Below are positions 24,256 to 32,536 of a stretch of 64,000 bases of DNA, piece after piece. A model generated the notes under the pieces. The model searched no databases. It was given only the letters and a program-made list of their open reading frames with translations, and had not been told where the DNA came from. The DNA lies in assembly GCA_963729195.1 (NCBI GenBank), contig CAVSNF010000006.1, positions 45,982 through 109,981 of the forward strand, read 5' to 3'. How positions within the stretch are numbered: the first letter of the stretch is position 1; each line of letters starts with the position of its first letter. Made by a program: the position numbers and the translations under genes. Source of the stretch: CAVPTL01 sp963729195. Its GTDB lineage: Bacteria; Actinomycetota; Thermoleophilia; Gaiellales; JAICJC01.

Positions 24256-25491
24256 GTGACGCGTGGGCGCGAGAGTTCCAGCGGCGCGGCGGCGCTGATC
24301 GATGATCCCGACGGCCCGGTCGAGCTCGCTTGCGAGCTGGTGGCCGCGGCCTCACCGAACCCACCGGGCGATGAGCGCGCCGTCAGCGAGGTGCTGGTAC
24401 GCACGCTGCGCGGCCTGGGGATCGACGACATCCAGGTGGTCGGGCCGGCGCCCGAGCGACGCAACGTGATCGCCCGAATCGCGGGGCGGGGTGGCGGGCC
24501 CACCCTGATCCTGAACGGCCACATCGACACCAAGCCGGCAGGCGAGATCGCGGCGTGGGAGACGCCACCATGGGAGCCCACCGTGCGCGAAGGGCGGCTC
24601 TACGGCCTGGGCGCGGCCGACATGAAGGGCGCGGTCGCGGCGATGGTCTTCGCTGGGGCCGAGGTCGCCAGGGCCGAGCTCGCCGGTGACCTGGTGCTGA
24701 TGTTCACTGCCGACGAGGAGGAGGGGAGCGCGTGTGGTGCCCGCTGGCTCGCGGAGCAGGGGCGGATCCCACCCGCCGACGCCGCGATCATCGGCGAGCC
24801 ATCGGGACTCGACCGCGACTGGGAGGCGATCCGGTTGGTGTCCCGGGGGGTGTGCCTGTTCAGGATCGATGTTCAGGGCACCTCGATGCACTCGAGCCTC
24901 TCCGATCACCTTGAGTCGGTGAACGCAAACGTCGAGATGGGACGGTTACTCGCCCGGTTCGCCGCTCGCGGCGCCGCTGTGCTTCACTCAGATCCGCACC
25001 CATTCGCGCCCAGCGGGCCGACGATCAACGTGGGGCTCGTTGCGCAGGGTGGAAGCGGCCAGGGAGTGGTGCCGGGGTTCGCCTCGTTCGTCTCGGACGT
25101 GCGCGCCCTCCCCGGGATGGATCGCGACGGGATCCGCGCCGACATTGAAGCCTTTCTGGCCGAGGCGGCCGAGGATCAACCGGGATTGCGGGCGAGCGTC
25201 GAGATTGAGGCGTGGCTGCCGCCGTGCGAGATCGACCCGGCGCACCCGGTCGTGACGGCGCTCGCCGAGGCGGCAGAAGAGGTGCTCGGGGCGGCCCCGC
25301 CATTCTCGGTCTTCCCCGGCGGCACCGACGCGCCCCACTTCCAGCTTGCAGCCGGGGTTCCGACCGTGCCATCGTGCGGGCCGGGGCTGCTCACGAGCGC
25401 CCACCGGCCCAACGAGTCGATCTCGGTTGCCAGCATCGTCGAGGCGACAGCGCTCTACGCCGCAGCCGCTCGGCGCTTCCTCGCGAGCTAG
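24256..25491 (+). CDS. M20-family metallo-amidohydrolase (ArgE/DapE-like)
   Basis: A 411-residue protein, three bases after the SBP-like gene. Zinc ligands and catalytic acid of the ArgE/DapE/CPG2 group are visible: NGHIDTKP, AADMKGAVAAM, DEEEGS, GEPSG and a C-terminal SAHRPNES. A dimerisation domain (about residues 190-310) interrupts the catalytic domain as usual. It should hydrolyse an N-acyl, carbamoyl or peptide bond in the cytoplasm, and is the likeliest amide-cleaving enzyme of the island. Confidence 0.92.
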   Translation: MTRGRESSSGAAALIDDPDGPVELACELVAAASPNPPGDERAVSEVLVRTLRGLGIDDIQVVGPAPERRNVIARIAGRGGGPTLILNGHIDTKPAGEIAAWETPPWEPTVREGRLYGLGAADMKGAVAAMVFAGAEVARAELAGDLVLMFTADEEEGSACGARWLAEQGRIPPADAAIIGEPSGLDRDWEAIRLVSRGVCLFRIDVQGTSMHSSLSDHLESVNANVEMGRLLARFAARGAAVLHSDPHPFAPSGPTINVGLVAQGGSGQGVVPGFASFVSDVRALPGMDRDGIRADIEAFLAEAAEDQPGLRASVEIEAWLPPCEIDPAHPVVTALAEAAEEVLGAAPPFSVFPGGTDAPHFQLAAGVPTVPSCGPGLLTSAHRPNESISVASIVEATALYAAAARRFLAS

Positions 25492-26408
25492 TCCCTGGCC
25501 ATCGCTCCGGCGAGAGCATTGGATGCGAGTGCGAGCGCATCCTCGGCCGCCGAAAGCACCGCCGAGCAGCGGAAGAATCCGTGCACGAGCCCGTCGTAGC
25601 GCTTGAGCGTGACCGCGACTCCCGCCTGCTTGAGCCGGGCGGCGTAAGCCTCGCCCTCGTCACGCAGCGGGTCGAACTCGGCGGTGATCACGAGCGCCGG
25701 CGCCACCTCGCTGAGATCTTCGGCTCGAAGCGGTGAGGCGTCGGGATGGAAGCGGTCGCCCTCCGGCACGTACTGATCCCAGAACCACACCATGCCATCG
25801 CGGGTTAGCCAGTAGCCGGCGGCGTTGTCGATGTAGGAGGTTGTCTCGAGATTGGCGTCGGTCACCGGATACACGAGCAGCTGGTAGGCGATCTCCATTC
25901 CGTGGTCGCGGGCGTGGCGAGCGACCACGGCGGCGAGGTTTCCGCCCGAGCTGTCGCCACCCACCGCCAGCCGCCCGGACGAACCGAGTTCGTCCCGGCG
26001 GGCGTCCGCCCACTCGACCGCCGCCCACGCGTCCTCGACCGCGGCGGGAAACAGATGCTCGGGGGCCAGTCGGTAGTCGACTGAGATCACGGTGATGCCG
26101 GCTTTGCGCGCCAGGGTGGCGCACACCCCGTCGGCGGTCTTGATACCGCCGAGCACCCAGCCACCGCCGTGGAAGTAGACGAGTCCACCGGAGGGGTTTT
26201 CGGGGCGGTAGATGCGCACGGGAATCGGGCCACCAGGACCTGAAATCGTGGTGTCCTCGACGGGCACCGGCTCGAACGGCCCGAAGAGCGCAGGCGCACC
26301 GTCTTCCATGATCTGGCGCTGCACCTCGACGGGCTGTTCGCCGTAGCGCACCCCACCCATCTTGTCGAGGTTGGTCAGGTACTCCTGCACGTCAGGGCTG
26401 AGCGGCAT
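25488..26408 (-). CDS. Alpha/beta hydrolase fold-3 esterase (HSL family)
   Basis: A 306-residue protein. HGGGW oxyanion motif in VYFHGGGWVLGG (about 80), nucleophile GGDSSGGNL, acid in AEFDPLRDEGE and histidine in DGLVHGFFR, the full set of hormone-sensitive-lipase-type carboxylesterases. It is convergent with the M20 gene (4-base overlap). Its promoter carries LacI-type operator 5, which ties it to the island's regulon. Confidence 0.93.
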   Translation of the reverse strand: MPLSPDVQEYLTNLDKMGGVRYGEQPVEVQRQIMEDGAPALFGPFEPVPVEDTTISGPGGPIPVRIYRPENPSGGLVYFHGGGWVLGGIKTADGVCATLARKAGITVISVDYRLAPEHLFPAAVEDAWAAVEWADARRDELGSSGRLAVGGDSSGGNLAAVVARHARDHGMEIAYQLLVYPVTDANLETTSYIDNAAGYWLTRDGMVWFWDQYVPEGDRFHPDASPLRAEDLSEVAPALVITAEFDPLRDEGEAYAARLKQAGVAVTLKRYDGLVHGFFRCSAVLSAAEDALALASNALAGAMARD

Positions 26409-26429
26409 GCCTATCTCCTAAGGCGTTTA

Positions 26430-26443
26430 GAGAATCGATTTTC
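26430..26443. promoter_or_regulatory. LacI-type operator 5
   Basis: GAGAATCGATTTTC on the plus strand, identical to operators 2 and 3, located just downstream of the -10 of the esterase promoter and 22 bases before its start codon. Confidence 0.7.
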
Positions 26444-26445
26444 CA

Positions 26446-26474
26446 AGTGTCGCAGACCGGCCCTGTGGTGTCAA
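26446..26474 (-). promoter_or_regulatory. Promoter of the esterase gene
   Basis: On the minus strand TTGACA (26474-26469), 17-base spacer, GACACT (26451-26446). It is followed immediately by operator 5, so a bound repressor would cover the transcription start. Confidence 0.5.
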
Positions 26475-26591
26475 AACGGGCGCACCGTAAGCCGGTAACT
26501 CGAGCACACACCATCCCGGCACTGGAGGGTGCCCGGCTTAAGGCGAGTATCACGCGGACGCTCCCCCGATAAGCCCCCCACATCTCGACCA

Positions 26592-26664
26592 TGCGCCCGG
26601 CACGATTCGAACGTGCGACCTCTGCCTCCGCAGGGCAGCGCTCTATCCCCTGAGCTACGGGCGC
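26592..26664 (-). tRNA. tRNA-Arg (anticodon GCG)
   Basis: A 73-base cloverleaf read on the minus strand: acceptor GCGCCCG/CGGGCGC, D-arm GCTC-AGGGGATA-GAGC, anticodon arm CTGCC-CTGCGGA-GGCAG, variable AGGTC, T-arm GCACG-TTCGAAT-CGTGC, discriminator A. The loop places GCG at positions 34-36, reading CGC. The D-loop has the A20 used for arginine identity. CCA is not encoded. Most bacteria read CGC with tRNA-Arg(ACG) after A-to-I editing, so GCG is unusual. Confidence 0.92.
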
Positions 26665-26736
26665 TCATCTCGGGCGCGGATCCCGGTGCCCGAGAGTGGG
26701 CATTCTACCGGTGCAGCGAATTCCCGGGCCGTGTCG

Positions 26737-26811
26737 GGTGAATAACGGTGCCTGGCACCGTTATTCACCTCGGGTGGCGCTGGATGCGGGCGCGTGCTTC
26801 ACGGAGGAACG
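26737..26811. repeat. Palindromic repeat copy 1 with attached gene-end fragment
   Basis: A 33-base near-perfect palindrome (26737-26769) with 16-base arms around a single T at GGTGCC-T-GGCACC, followed by 42 bases also found next to copy 2 at 34341-34415. The two 75-base blocks differ at two positions only. Read on the minus strand, the 42-base part encodes FLREARARIQRHP plus stop, the end of the gene at 34369, here without the rest of that gene. Confidence 0.85.
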
Positions 26812-26818
26812 GTTCCGC

Positions 26819-28258
26819 TTACGAGGCGTCGCCGATGGTGCCTGCTCTCACCAGTTCGATCACTGCATCGAGGTTGCCAGGTACTGGGTTGCTGCCGATG
26901 ACCGCTGGGATGCTCGCTCTGACGTGCCGGTACGCCCGGTTCGTGCCGGTACCGAGTTGCACTCCGGGGCGAAGGTCGATCGCCTGGGCGGCGACAACGA
27001 GTTCCATCGCCGCGAGAACTTGACCAAGCCCGACCATCTCACTCAGGCGACGGCCCGCCAAGGGAGCCATTGTGGTGCGGTCCTCGATGCCCTCGGCCTG
27101 GGTCGTGCTCGCCATCTCGAACGAAACGGGCGCAGCGAGCAGGCGGGCCTCGGCCACGAGCCCTTGTCCGACGACGCCGAACTCCGTGAATCCATCGTGA
27201 CCCCGCGCGGCGTCGGGCGATAGCCCTGGAGCAAGGCCGGAGAAACCGGTGTGCAGGAGCTTCATCATCCGCTCGTTGGCGCTGGTGAGAACCGGCGCGA
27301 GCGCGATGCGAAGGTAGTCGAGTGCCGCTGCCAGCGGCAGCACGTCGAAGCAGCCGACCGAGACGACGCGCTCGCCCTCGACGTCGACCAGCGGGTTGCT
27401 CTGAGCGGCATTCAGCTCGAGCGCCAATTGGCGGTGGGCGAACTCGAGCGTGTCGCGAAGCGCCCCGTGGATCTGAGGGATGCAGCGATACGTGAGTGGG
27501 TCCTGCAGATTTCGGGGCACGTCCGGTTGCCACAGCCAGCTACCGGCGAGCAGTTCCCGCAGCCGCGCGGCCGTCGACTGCAACCCCGGAAACGGGCGCT
27601 CGGCCAGCACTGGGTCGAGGATCGACGGATTGGCCAGGTAGGCCTCCATCTCGAGTGCGGCGACGACGTCCAGTGCATCAGCGAGCTGCTCGAGGTCGGC
27701 CACTGCGAGCGCCGCGATCGCCGTGGAGAAGCAGTTGTTGTCGATCAAGGCCATGCCCTCCCCGGCGGCGAGGTCAAAGCCTGCGGTGTCGATCAGCCCT
27801 GTGGCGAGGTCGCCCATAGGCGCCAGGTCGGCCTGACCGACCGAACCGAGCGTGCGCATCGTCAGCGGCCAGTCCTCGTTGAGGGCCTGCGCCACCAGCT
27901 GGGCAAGCTCGGGTCGCACCCCTGTCATTCCTTGAGCGAGCAGGTTGGCCAGGCGAACGAGCGTCCCGCGGACGATCTCACGGCTTGCCGGCGGCCCCTG
28001 CCCAACCCGGCAGTTCAGGATCATGGTGCGGTTGAACTGGTGAGCGTCGGAGCCCTCCAGCGACACTCGCTGGAGCGCGCCCGCAGCTGTTGAAACCCCA
28101 TAGATCCGCTCCCCACGGGCCGCGGCACGTTCCAACGCCCCGCGCGACCGGCGCATCGCCTCGATCGCTGCCGGCGCCAGCTCGACCGCCGCGCCGTCAC
28201 GGGCCACGGCCACGACATCCGCCATCTCGAGACTCCGGCCGTCCAGGGTGACCGTCAT
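26819..28258 (-). CDS. Histidine ammonia-lyase-like protein lacking the MIO triad
   Basis: A 479-residue protein from ATG 28258 (4-base overlap with the hutF-like gene). It aligns with HutH over its length: YGVSTAAG with Tyr53, GSVG at 138-141, RCIPQIHGALRD, SNPLVD, and AEGIEDRTTMAPL. In HutH the MIO cofactor forms from Ala142-Ser143-Gly144; here GSVG is followed by QADLAPM, so the triad is absent and one residue is deleted (an in-frame codon loss, not a frameshift). The usual NGTQ is replaced by IDNNC. It is therefore probably a lyase with different chemistry or substrate. Last gene of the hut-like operon. Confidence 0.88.
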   Translation of the reverse strand: MTVTLDGRSLEMADVVAVARDGAAVELAPAAIEAMRRSRGALERAAARGERIYGVSTAAGALQRVSLEGSDAHQFNRTMILNCRVGQGPPASREIVRGTLVRLANLLAQGMTGVRPELAQLVAQALNEDWPLTMRTLGSVGQADLAPMGDLATGLIDTAGFDLAAGEGMALIDNNCFSTAIAALAVADLEQLADALDVVAALEMEAYLANPSILDPVLAERPFPGLQSTAARLRELLAGSWLWQPDVPRNLQDPLTYRCIPQIHGALRDTLEFAHRQLALELNAAQSNPLVDVEGERVVSVGCFDVLPLAAALDYLRIALAPVLTSANERMMKLLHTGFSGLAPGLSPDAARGHDGFTEFGVVGQGLVAEARLLAAPVSFEMASTTQAEGIEDRTTMAPLAGRRLSEMVGLGQVLAAMELVVAAQAIDLRPGVQLGTGTNRAYRHVRASIPAVIGSNPVPGNLDAVIELVRAGTIGDAS

Positions 28259-29640
28259 GCGGGCTGGGTCGTGACGGAGTGCCGGCGACTCATCACCGCG
28301 GCGACGCGCGCACGGGCTGCGGCCTCCAGTGGATGGCGGCCGTCGCGAATGACAGCGACTCCCCCAACGATCACGGTGCGCACCACCGTGTCGGAGGCCG
28401 TCGAGAACACCCAGGCGTCGAGGATGGTCGTTGAGGTCTGTCCGGCAAAGGCTGGGTGGTGGGGGTCGAGTTCGACCAGGTCGCACCGCAAACCCGGTCT
28501 GATCGCGCCGACCGGCTGAGCCAGTGCCTGCGCGCCGCCGGCCGCGGCGAGCCTGAACAGTACATCACCGACGCTCGTCTCCCCCTGGCCGAGCAGCACG
28601 TCGCGGCGGTGTCCGGTGACACGCTGTCCGTACTCGAGCGTGCGCAGCTCGCCGGGCAGGTCGATCAGATGATTGGCATCGGTGCCGACTCCCAGCCGTC
28701 CGCCGGCGTGGCGGTACGGGGCGAGCGGAAAGAGCCCGTCGGCGAGGTTGGCCTCGGTCAGCGGGCAGACGCCGGCGACCGCGCCGCTGCGAGCGAGGCC
28801 GGTGCGCTCGCTTTCGGTCATGTGCGTGGCGTGGATCACGCACCAGCGCGTGTCGATGTCGGTGTTGTCCAGGAGCCACTCCACCGGGCGGGCACCGAGG
28901 CCGGCCGTAACTTCGTCCACCTCCTCCGTGCGCTCCGCGGCGTGAATGTGAATCGGGCCGGTGGTGCGCTGCCCGAGCAGAGCCGTCAGCTCGGCCGGAT
29001 CGACCGCACGCAGGCTGTGGGGCGCGGCGCCGACCCGCAGAAGCGGGTCATGCGCGGTCAGCCGGTCGAGCGCGGCCAGCAGCGACAGGTACTCGTCACC
29101 TCCGATCGTGAACCGACGCTGCTCCGGCTCGGGCGGCCTGCCGACGCCTCCTGAGGTGTAGAGCACCGGTAGCAGCGTGAGCGCAATCCCGGCGTTTCGC
29201 GCTGCGGCGACGATGCGCTCGCTCATCTCGGCGGGGTTGGCGTAGCGGCGGCCGTCGACATCATGGTGGAGATAGTGGAACTCACCAACGGCGGTGTAGC
29301 CACGTCGCAGCATCTCGACGTAGGCGAGCGTCGCGTATGCCTCAAGGTCATCCGGCTCGAGCCCGAGCAGGTGGTGATACATCGTCTCGCGCCACGTCCA
29401 CAAGGTGGCGGCGCTGCCCCAGGCGAGCCGGTCGGCGTGGCCGACCAGGCCACGATGGTGTGCGTGTGAATGCAGATTGGCGACGCCCGGCACGACGTAC
29501 CCGGAGAGCACCAGATCGGCGCTTGCCGCGGCGCCCGGGGCTGCATCGCGAATCGTCCCGTCAGCGTTCACGGTCACGTGGCCTGGAGACGCCCACCCGT
29601 GGTCAAGCAACAGATGGCCGGCCTGGATCGTGCGGATCAC
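28255..29640 (-). CDS. hutF: Formimidoylglutamate deiminase-like amidohydrolase (HutF-like)
   Basis: A 461-residue amidohydrolase-superfamily protein. Metal ligands are in NLHSHAHHR, IHIHAAE, CVIHATHM and GTDANHLID; HutF hallmarks include LWTWRETMYHH, EFHYLHHDVDGR, LLPVLYTSGG and CPLTEANLADGLFP. HutF converts N-formimino-L-glutamate to N-formyl-L-glutamate plus ammonia. The usual HSHAFQR is HSHAHHR here, a change at a substrate-binding position. It overlaps the hutI-like gene by 4 bases. No formylglutamate deformylase (HutG) gene is seen in the window. Confidence 0.88.
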   Translation of the reverse strand: MIRTIQAGHLLLDHGWASPGHVTVNADGTIRDAAPGAAASADLVLSGYVVPGVANLHSHAHHRGLVGHADRLAWGSAATLWTWRETMYHHLLGLEPDDLEAYATLAYVEMLRRGYTAVGEFHYLHHDVDGRRYANPAEMSERIVAAARNAGIALTLLPVLYTSGGVGRPPEPEQRRFTIGGDEYLSLLAALDRLTAHDPLLRVGAAPHSLRAVDPAELTALLGQRTTGPIHIHAAERTEEVDEVTAGLGARPVEWLLDNTDIDTRWCVIHATHMTESERTGLARSGAVAGVCPLTEANLADGLFPLAPYRHAGGRLGVGTDANHLIDLPGELRTLEYGQRVTGHRRDVLLGQGETSVGDVLFRLAAAGGAQALAQPVGAIRPGLRCDLVELDPHHPAFAGQTSTTILDAWVFSTASDTVVRTVIVGGVAVIRDGRHPLEAAARARVAAVMSRRHSVTTQPA

Positions 29641-30830
29641 GCGACCACCACGCCGTGACGGATCACGGTGCGAACCGCGTTATGGCCGATGCGGTAGGCG
29701 AGGTCCTCATGGCGAGCGGTATCCAGGATCAGCAGGTCGGCGTGCTTTCCCGGCTCCAGCGACCCCACCGAGCCCGCGCGGCCGACCGCGGCCGCGGCGT
29801 CGAGCGTCGAGGCTCGGATGGCCTGGGCGACCGAGAGCCCTCCGGTGCGACAGGCGTGCTGGATCACCACCTGCATGCTGGCGGCGTAGCAGCCGGGACA
29901 CATATCGGTGGCCAGGGCGATCCGAACGCCGCGGTCGACCAGCGTGCGGGCGTGCGTCGGGACCGGGTTCTGGGCCGCGAAGTCGAGCAGCGGCATGACC
30001 ACGCCGATCACTCCGACCTCGGCCAACTGTTCGAGCTCGGCTGGGCTGGTGTGGTTGAGGTGATCCACCGTGGTCGCCCCTAACTCGGCCGCCAACATCG
30101 CGGCGCCGGTGTGGGAGTACGCGTCCAGATGCACCTTGGGTCGCAGTCCGTGGGCGAGGCCCGCCTCGAGAATCCGTCGGCTTTCATCCAGCGTGAAGTA
30201 GCCGTCGTCGCAGTACACGTCGCAAAAGGACGCCAGGCCTCGCTCGGCGACCTCGGGAATGGTGTCCACCACCTCGGCGACGTACTCGTCACGGCCCACC
30301 ACAGGCGGCAGCGCATGTGCACCCAGGTAGGTCGAGACGATGTCGATACCGACCTCGCCGGCCAGCAGCACGTTTGCCTCGAGCATCGCCAGCTCGGCAT
30401 CCCGCTCCAGGCCGTAGCCCGTTTTCGACTCGACCGTGGTCGTGCCGTGCGCCAGCATCTCGCCCAGACGCTCGGCGGAGGCGTCGGCCAGCCGGCGGGC
30501 ATCCAGCGGACGGGTGGCCGCCATCGTGCCGACGATCCCGGTCGGTGCGCCCGCGGGAGGCTCCAGCCCGGCACATCGGGCAACGTACTCATCCACCCGG
30601 CTCCCGCCGAACACGACGTGGGTGTGACAGTCGACGAAGCCCGGCATCACCGCGCATCCGCCGGCGTCGATCACCGAATCGGCCGCCACATCACCCAACA
30701 TGCCCGCGGCAACGATCCGCCCGTCCTTGATCAGCACCGAGCCGCCCGCCACATGACCGACGAGGTCAGGTGCAGAGGCGGCGCAGGTGAGGATCTCGGA
30801 GGCACCGCGGATCAGCACACGCCCGCTCAT
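29637..30830 (-). CDS. hutI: Imidazolonepropionase-like amidohydrolase (HutI-like)
   Basis: A 397-residue protein from ATG 30830. Family features: MPGFVDCHTHVVFGG, ESKTGYGLERDAE, TYLGAHALP, LAAELGATTVDHLNH, and metal Asp in ATDMCPGC. HutI opens the imidazolone ring to N-formimino-L-glutamate. The segment KVHLDAYSHTG replaces the usual HA[DE][EQ], so a substrate-contacting Glu/Gln is lost, and the NPG of SDFNPG is CPG. It is 7 bases behind hutU and overlaps hutF. It likely acts on imidazolone propionate or a close analogue. Confidence 0.85.
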   Translation of the reverse strand: MSGRVLIRGASEILTCAASAPDLVGHVAGGSVLIKDGRIVAAGMLGDVAADSVIDAGGCAVMPGFVDCHTHVVFGGSRVDEYVARCAGLEPPAGAPTGIVGTMAATRPLDARRLADASAERLGEMLAHGTTTVESKTGYGLERDAELAMLEANVLLAGEVGIDIVSTYLGAHALPPVVGRDEYVAEVVDTIPEVAERGLASFCDVYCDDGYFTLDESRRILEAGLAHGLRPKVHLDAYSHTGAAMLAAELGATTVDHLNHTSPAELEQLAEVGVIGVVMPLLDFAAQNPVPTHARTLVDRGVRIALATDMCPGCYAASMQVVIQHACRTGGLSVAQAIRASTLDAAAAVGRAGSVGSLEPGKHADLLILDTARHEDLAYRIGHNAVRTVIRHGVVVA

Positions 30831-30837
30831 CGGGGGC

Positions 30838-32532
30838 TCAATCGTCCGGGCCGAAGGTCGCCTCCCGCGTCCACCAGAGTGGCACCGAGAGCCCCTCACC
30901 GGGACCCACCGTTTCGGCCACCTCGCGCGCCCGCTCATAGCCGGACTGGGCGTGACGCACCACCCCGATGCCGGAATCCACCGTGAGCGCGGCTTCCAGC
31001 CGCAGATCGGCCTCCTCGCTGCCGTCGGCGATCATGGTGACGCCGGTGTGGACCGACTCACCCATCGCATAGTTGGCCTGGATCGCGATCAGGTCGCACA
31101 TGGCCGAGGCATTCAGCAGTCCGTTCAAGTATGGCCAGTCCGAGATCACATCAGATCCGTCCGGCATGTTCTCGGTCTCGAACGTCGGGTTGATGATCGA
31201 GCCCGAGTCGAGATTGTCGCGGCTGAACGCGACCGGCCCCTTCACCTCGCCACGGCGGATCAGCTCGTTGACCGCGAGGCCGAAGCGCTTGCGCTGTCCG
31301 AACCCCAGGTAACAGACGCGTGCGGGCAGGCCTTCGACGGGCACGTGCTCCCGCGCCAGCCGGATCCAGCGCGTCGGGATGTCATCGTCGCCGAACAGCT
31401 CCAGCACGAGGTCATCCAGCCGAGCCAGATCGGACAGTTCGCCGCTCGTGCACGTCCACCGAAACGGGCCGCGCCCCTCCAGGAACAGTGGTCGCAGATA
31501 GGCGGCGACGAACCCGGGAATCTTCATCGCGTCCGCCATCCCGTGCTCCTCGCACTGGCGGCGGATCTGGTTGCCGTACTCGAACACCGCAACGCCCCGA
31601 TCGGCGAAGGCGTTCATCGCCGTCAGTTGGCGCACCATCGACTCACGGGCACGCTCGAAGTAGGCGTCGCGATCGGCCCGCCGCTCCACCTCGGCCTGCT
31701 CGGCGGTGAGGCCGGTCGGGATGTAGGCCAGCGGATCGTGGGCGGGAGTCATCTCGGTCACAACATCCGGTCGAAAGTCCCTCACCAGACACTCTTCGAA
31801 GACGTCCACCGCGTTTCCCACCAGCGTGATGCCCAGCGGCTCGCGTCGTTCGGCGGCGGCCATCGCGAGCGCGATCGCCTCATCGAGTGACTCCGCCACC
31901 ACGTCCGCGTATCCGACGTCCATGCGTTTATCGATGATCCGCCGGTCGACATCGCAGCAGATCGCAACGCCGCCGAGCATCGTCATCGCGCGGGGCTGGT
32001 TGCCACCCATGCCGCCCATGCCCGCGCACAGCAGGATCTTGCCCTCGAGCGAGCCGCCCAGGTGGATATTCCCAACCGAGCGCAACGTCTCGAACGTGCC
32101 CTGAATCACGCCCTGGGTACCTATGTACTCCCACGGCGCGGCTGTGTACTGAGCAAAGATCGTCAGGTTCGCGTCCTGCAACTCGTAGAACTGCTTCCAG
32201 CTCGGACGGACGAAGTTCGTCGTTGCCATCACCACCCGGGGTGCCAACCGGTGGGTGCGAAAAACGGCCACCGGCATGCCCGACTGCATCACCAGCGTCT
32301 CGTTGTCCTCGAGCGCCTTCAGCGACGCCACGATCGCGTGGTAGCTCTCCCAGTTGCGAGCACACTTGCCGATGCCGCCGTAGATCACCAGCCGCTCGGG
32401 GTGCTCGGCGACCTCCATGTTGTTCTCGAGCATGCGCAGGATTGTCTCCTGCTTCCAGCCCTTGCATCTGAGCGTCGAGCCGCGCTGCGCTCGAATATCG
32501 GAAAGAACCTCCGCGTTGACCGTTGCGCTCAT
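30838..32532 (-). CDS. hutU: Urocanate hydratase-like protein (HutU-like)
   Basis: A 564-residue protein matching HutU in length and fold: YGGIGKCARNWESYH, NFVRPSWKQFYELQD, the NAD-binding GMGGMGGNQPRA, RDNLDSGS, SDWPYLNGLLNAS and VRHAQSGYERA. HutU adds water to urocanate using tightly bound NAD. The catalytic cysteine of GLPARVCYLG is kept. The canonical HHGGGVGMG loop, however, is replaced by IQANYAMGES, and GGAQPLA by GGNQPRA, so the substrate may not be plain urocanate. It is 4 bases downstream of the oxygenase gene. Confidence 0.88.
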   Translation of the reverse strand: MSATVNAEVLSDIRAQRGSTLRCKGWKQETILRMLENNMEVAEHPERLVIYGGIGKCARNWESYHAIVASLKALEDNETLVMQSGMPVAVFRTHRLAPRVVMATTNFVRPSWKQFYELQDANLTIFAQYTAAPWEYIGTQGVIQGTFETLRSVGNIHLGGSLEGKILLCAGMGGMGGNQPRAMTMLGGVAICCDVDRRIIDKRMDVGYADVVAESLDEAIALAMAAAERREPLGITLVGNAVDVFEECLVRDFRPDVVTEMTPAHDPLAYIPTGLTAEQAEVERRADRDAYFERARESMVRQLTAMNAFADRGVAVFEYGNQIRRQCEEHGMADAMKIPGFVAAYLRPLFLEGRGPFRWTCTSGELSDLARLDDLVLELFGDDDIPTRWIRLAREHVPVEGLPARVCYLGFGQRKRFGLAVNELIRRGEVKGPVAFSRDNLDSGSIINPTFETENMPDGSDVISDWPYLNGLLNASAMCDLIAIQANYAMGESVHTGVTMIADGSEEADLRLEAALTVDSGIGVVRHAQSGYERAREVAETVGPGEGLSVPLWWTREATFGPDD

Positions 32533-32536
32533 TCGG

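Noticed and set aside
28259..28486. N-terminal extension of the lyase gene up to 28486
   Set aside because: It overlaps the hutF-like coding sequence and has no lyase similarity; the ATG at 28258 with ATGA overlap fits better.
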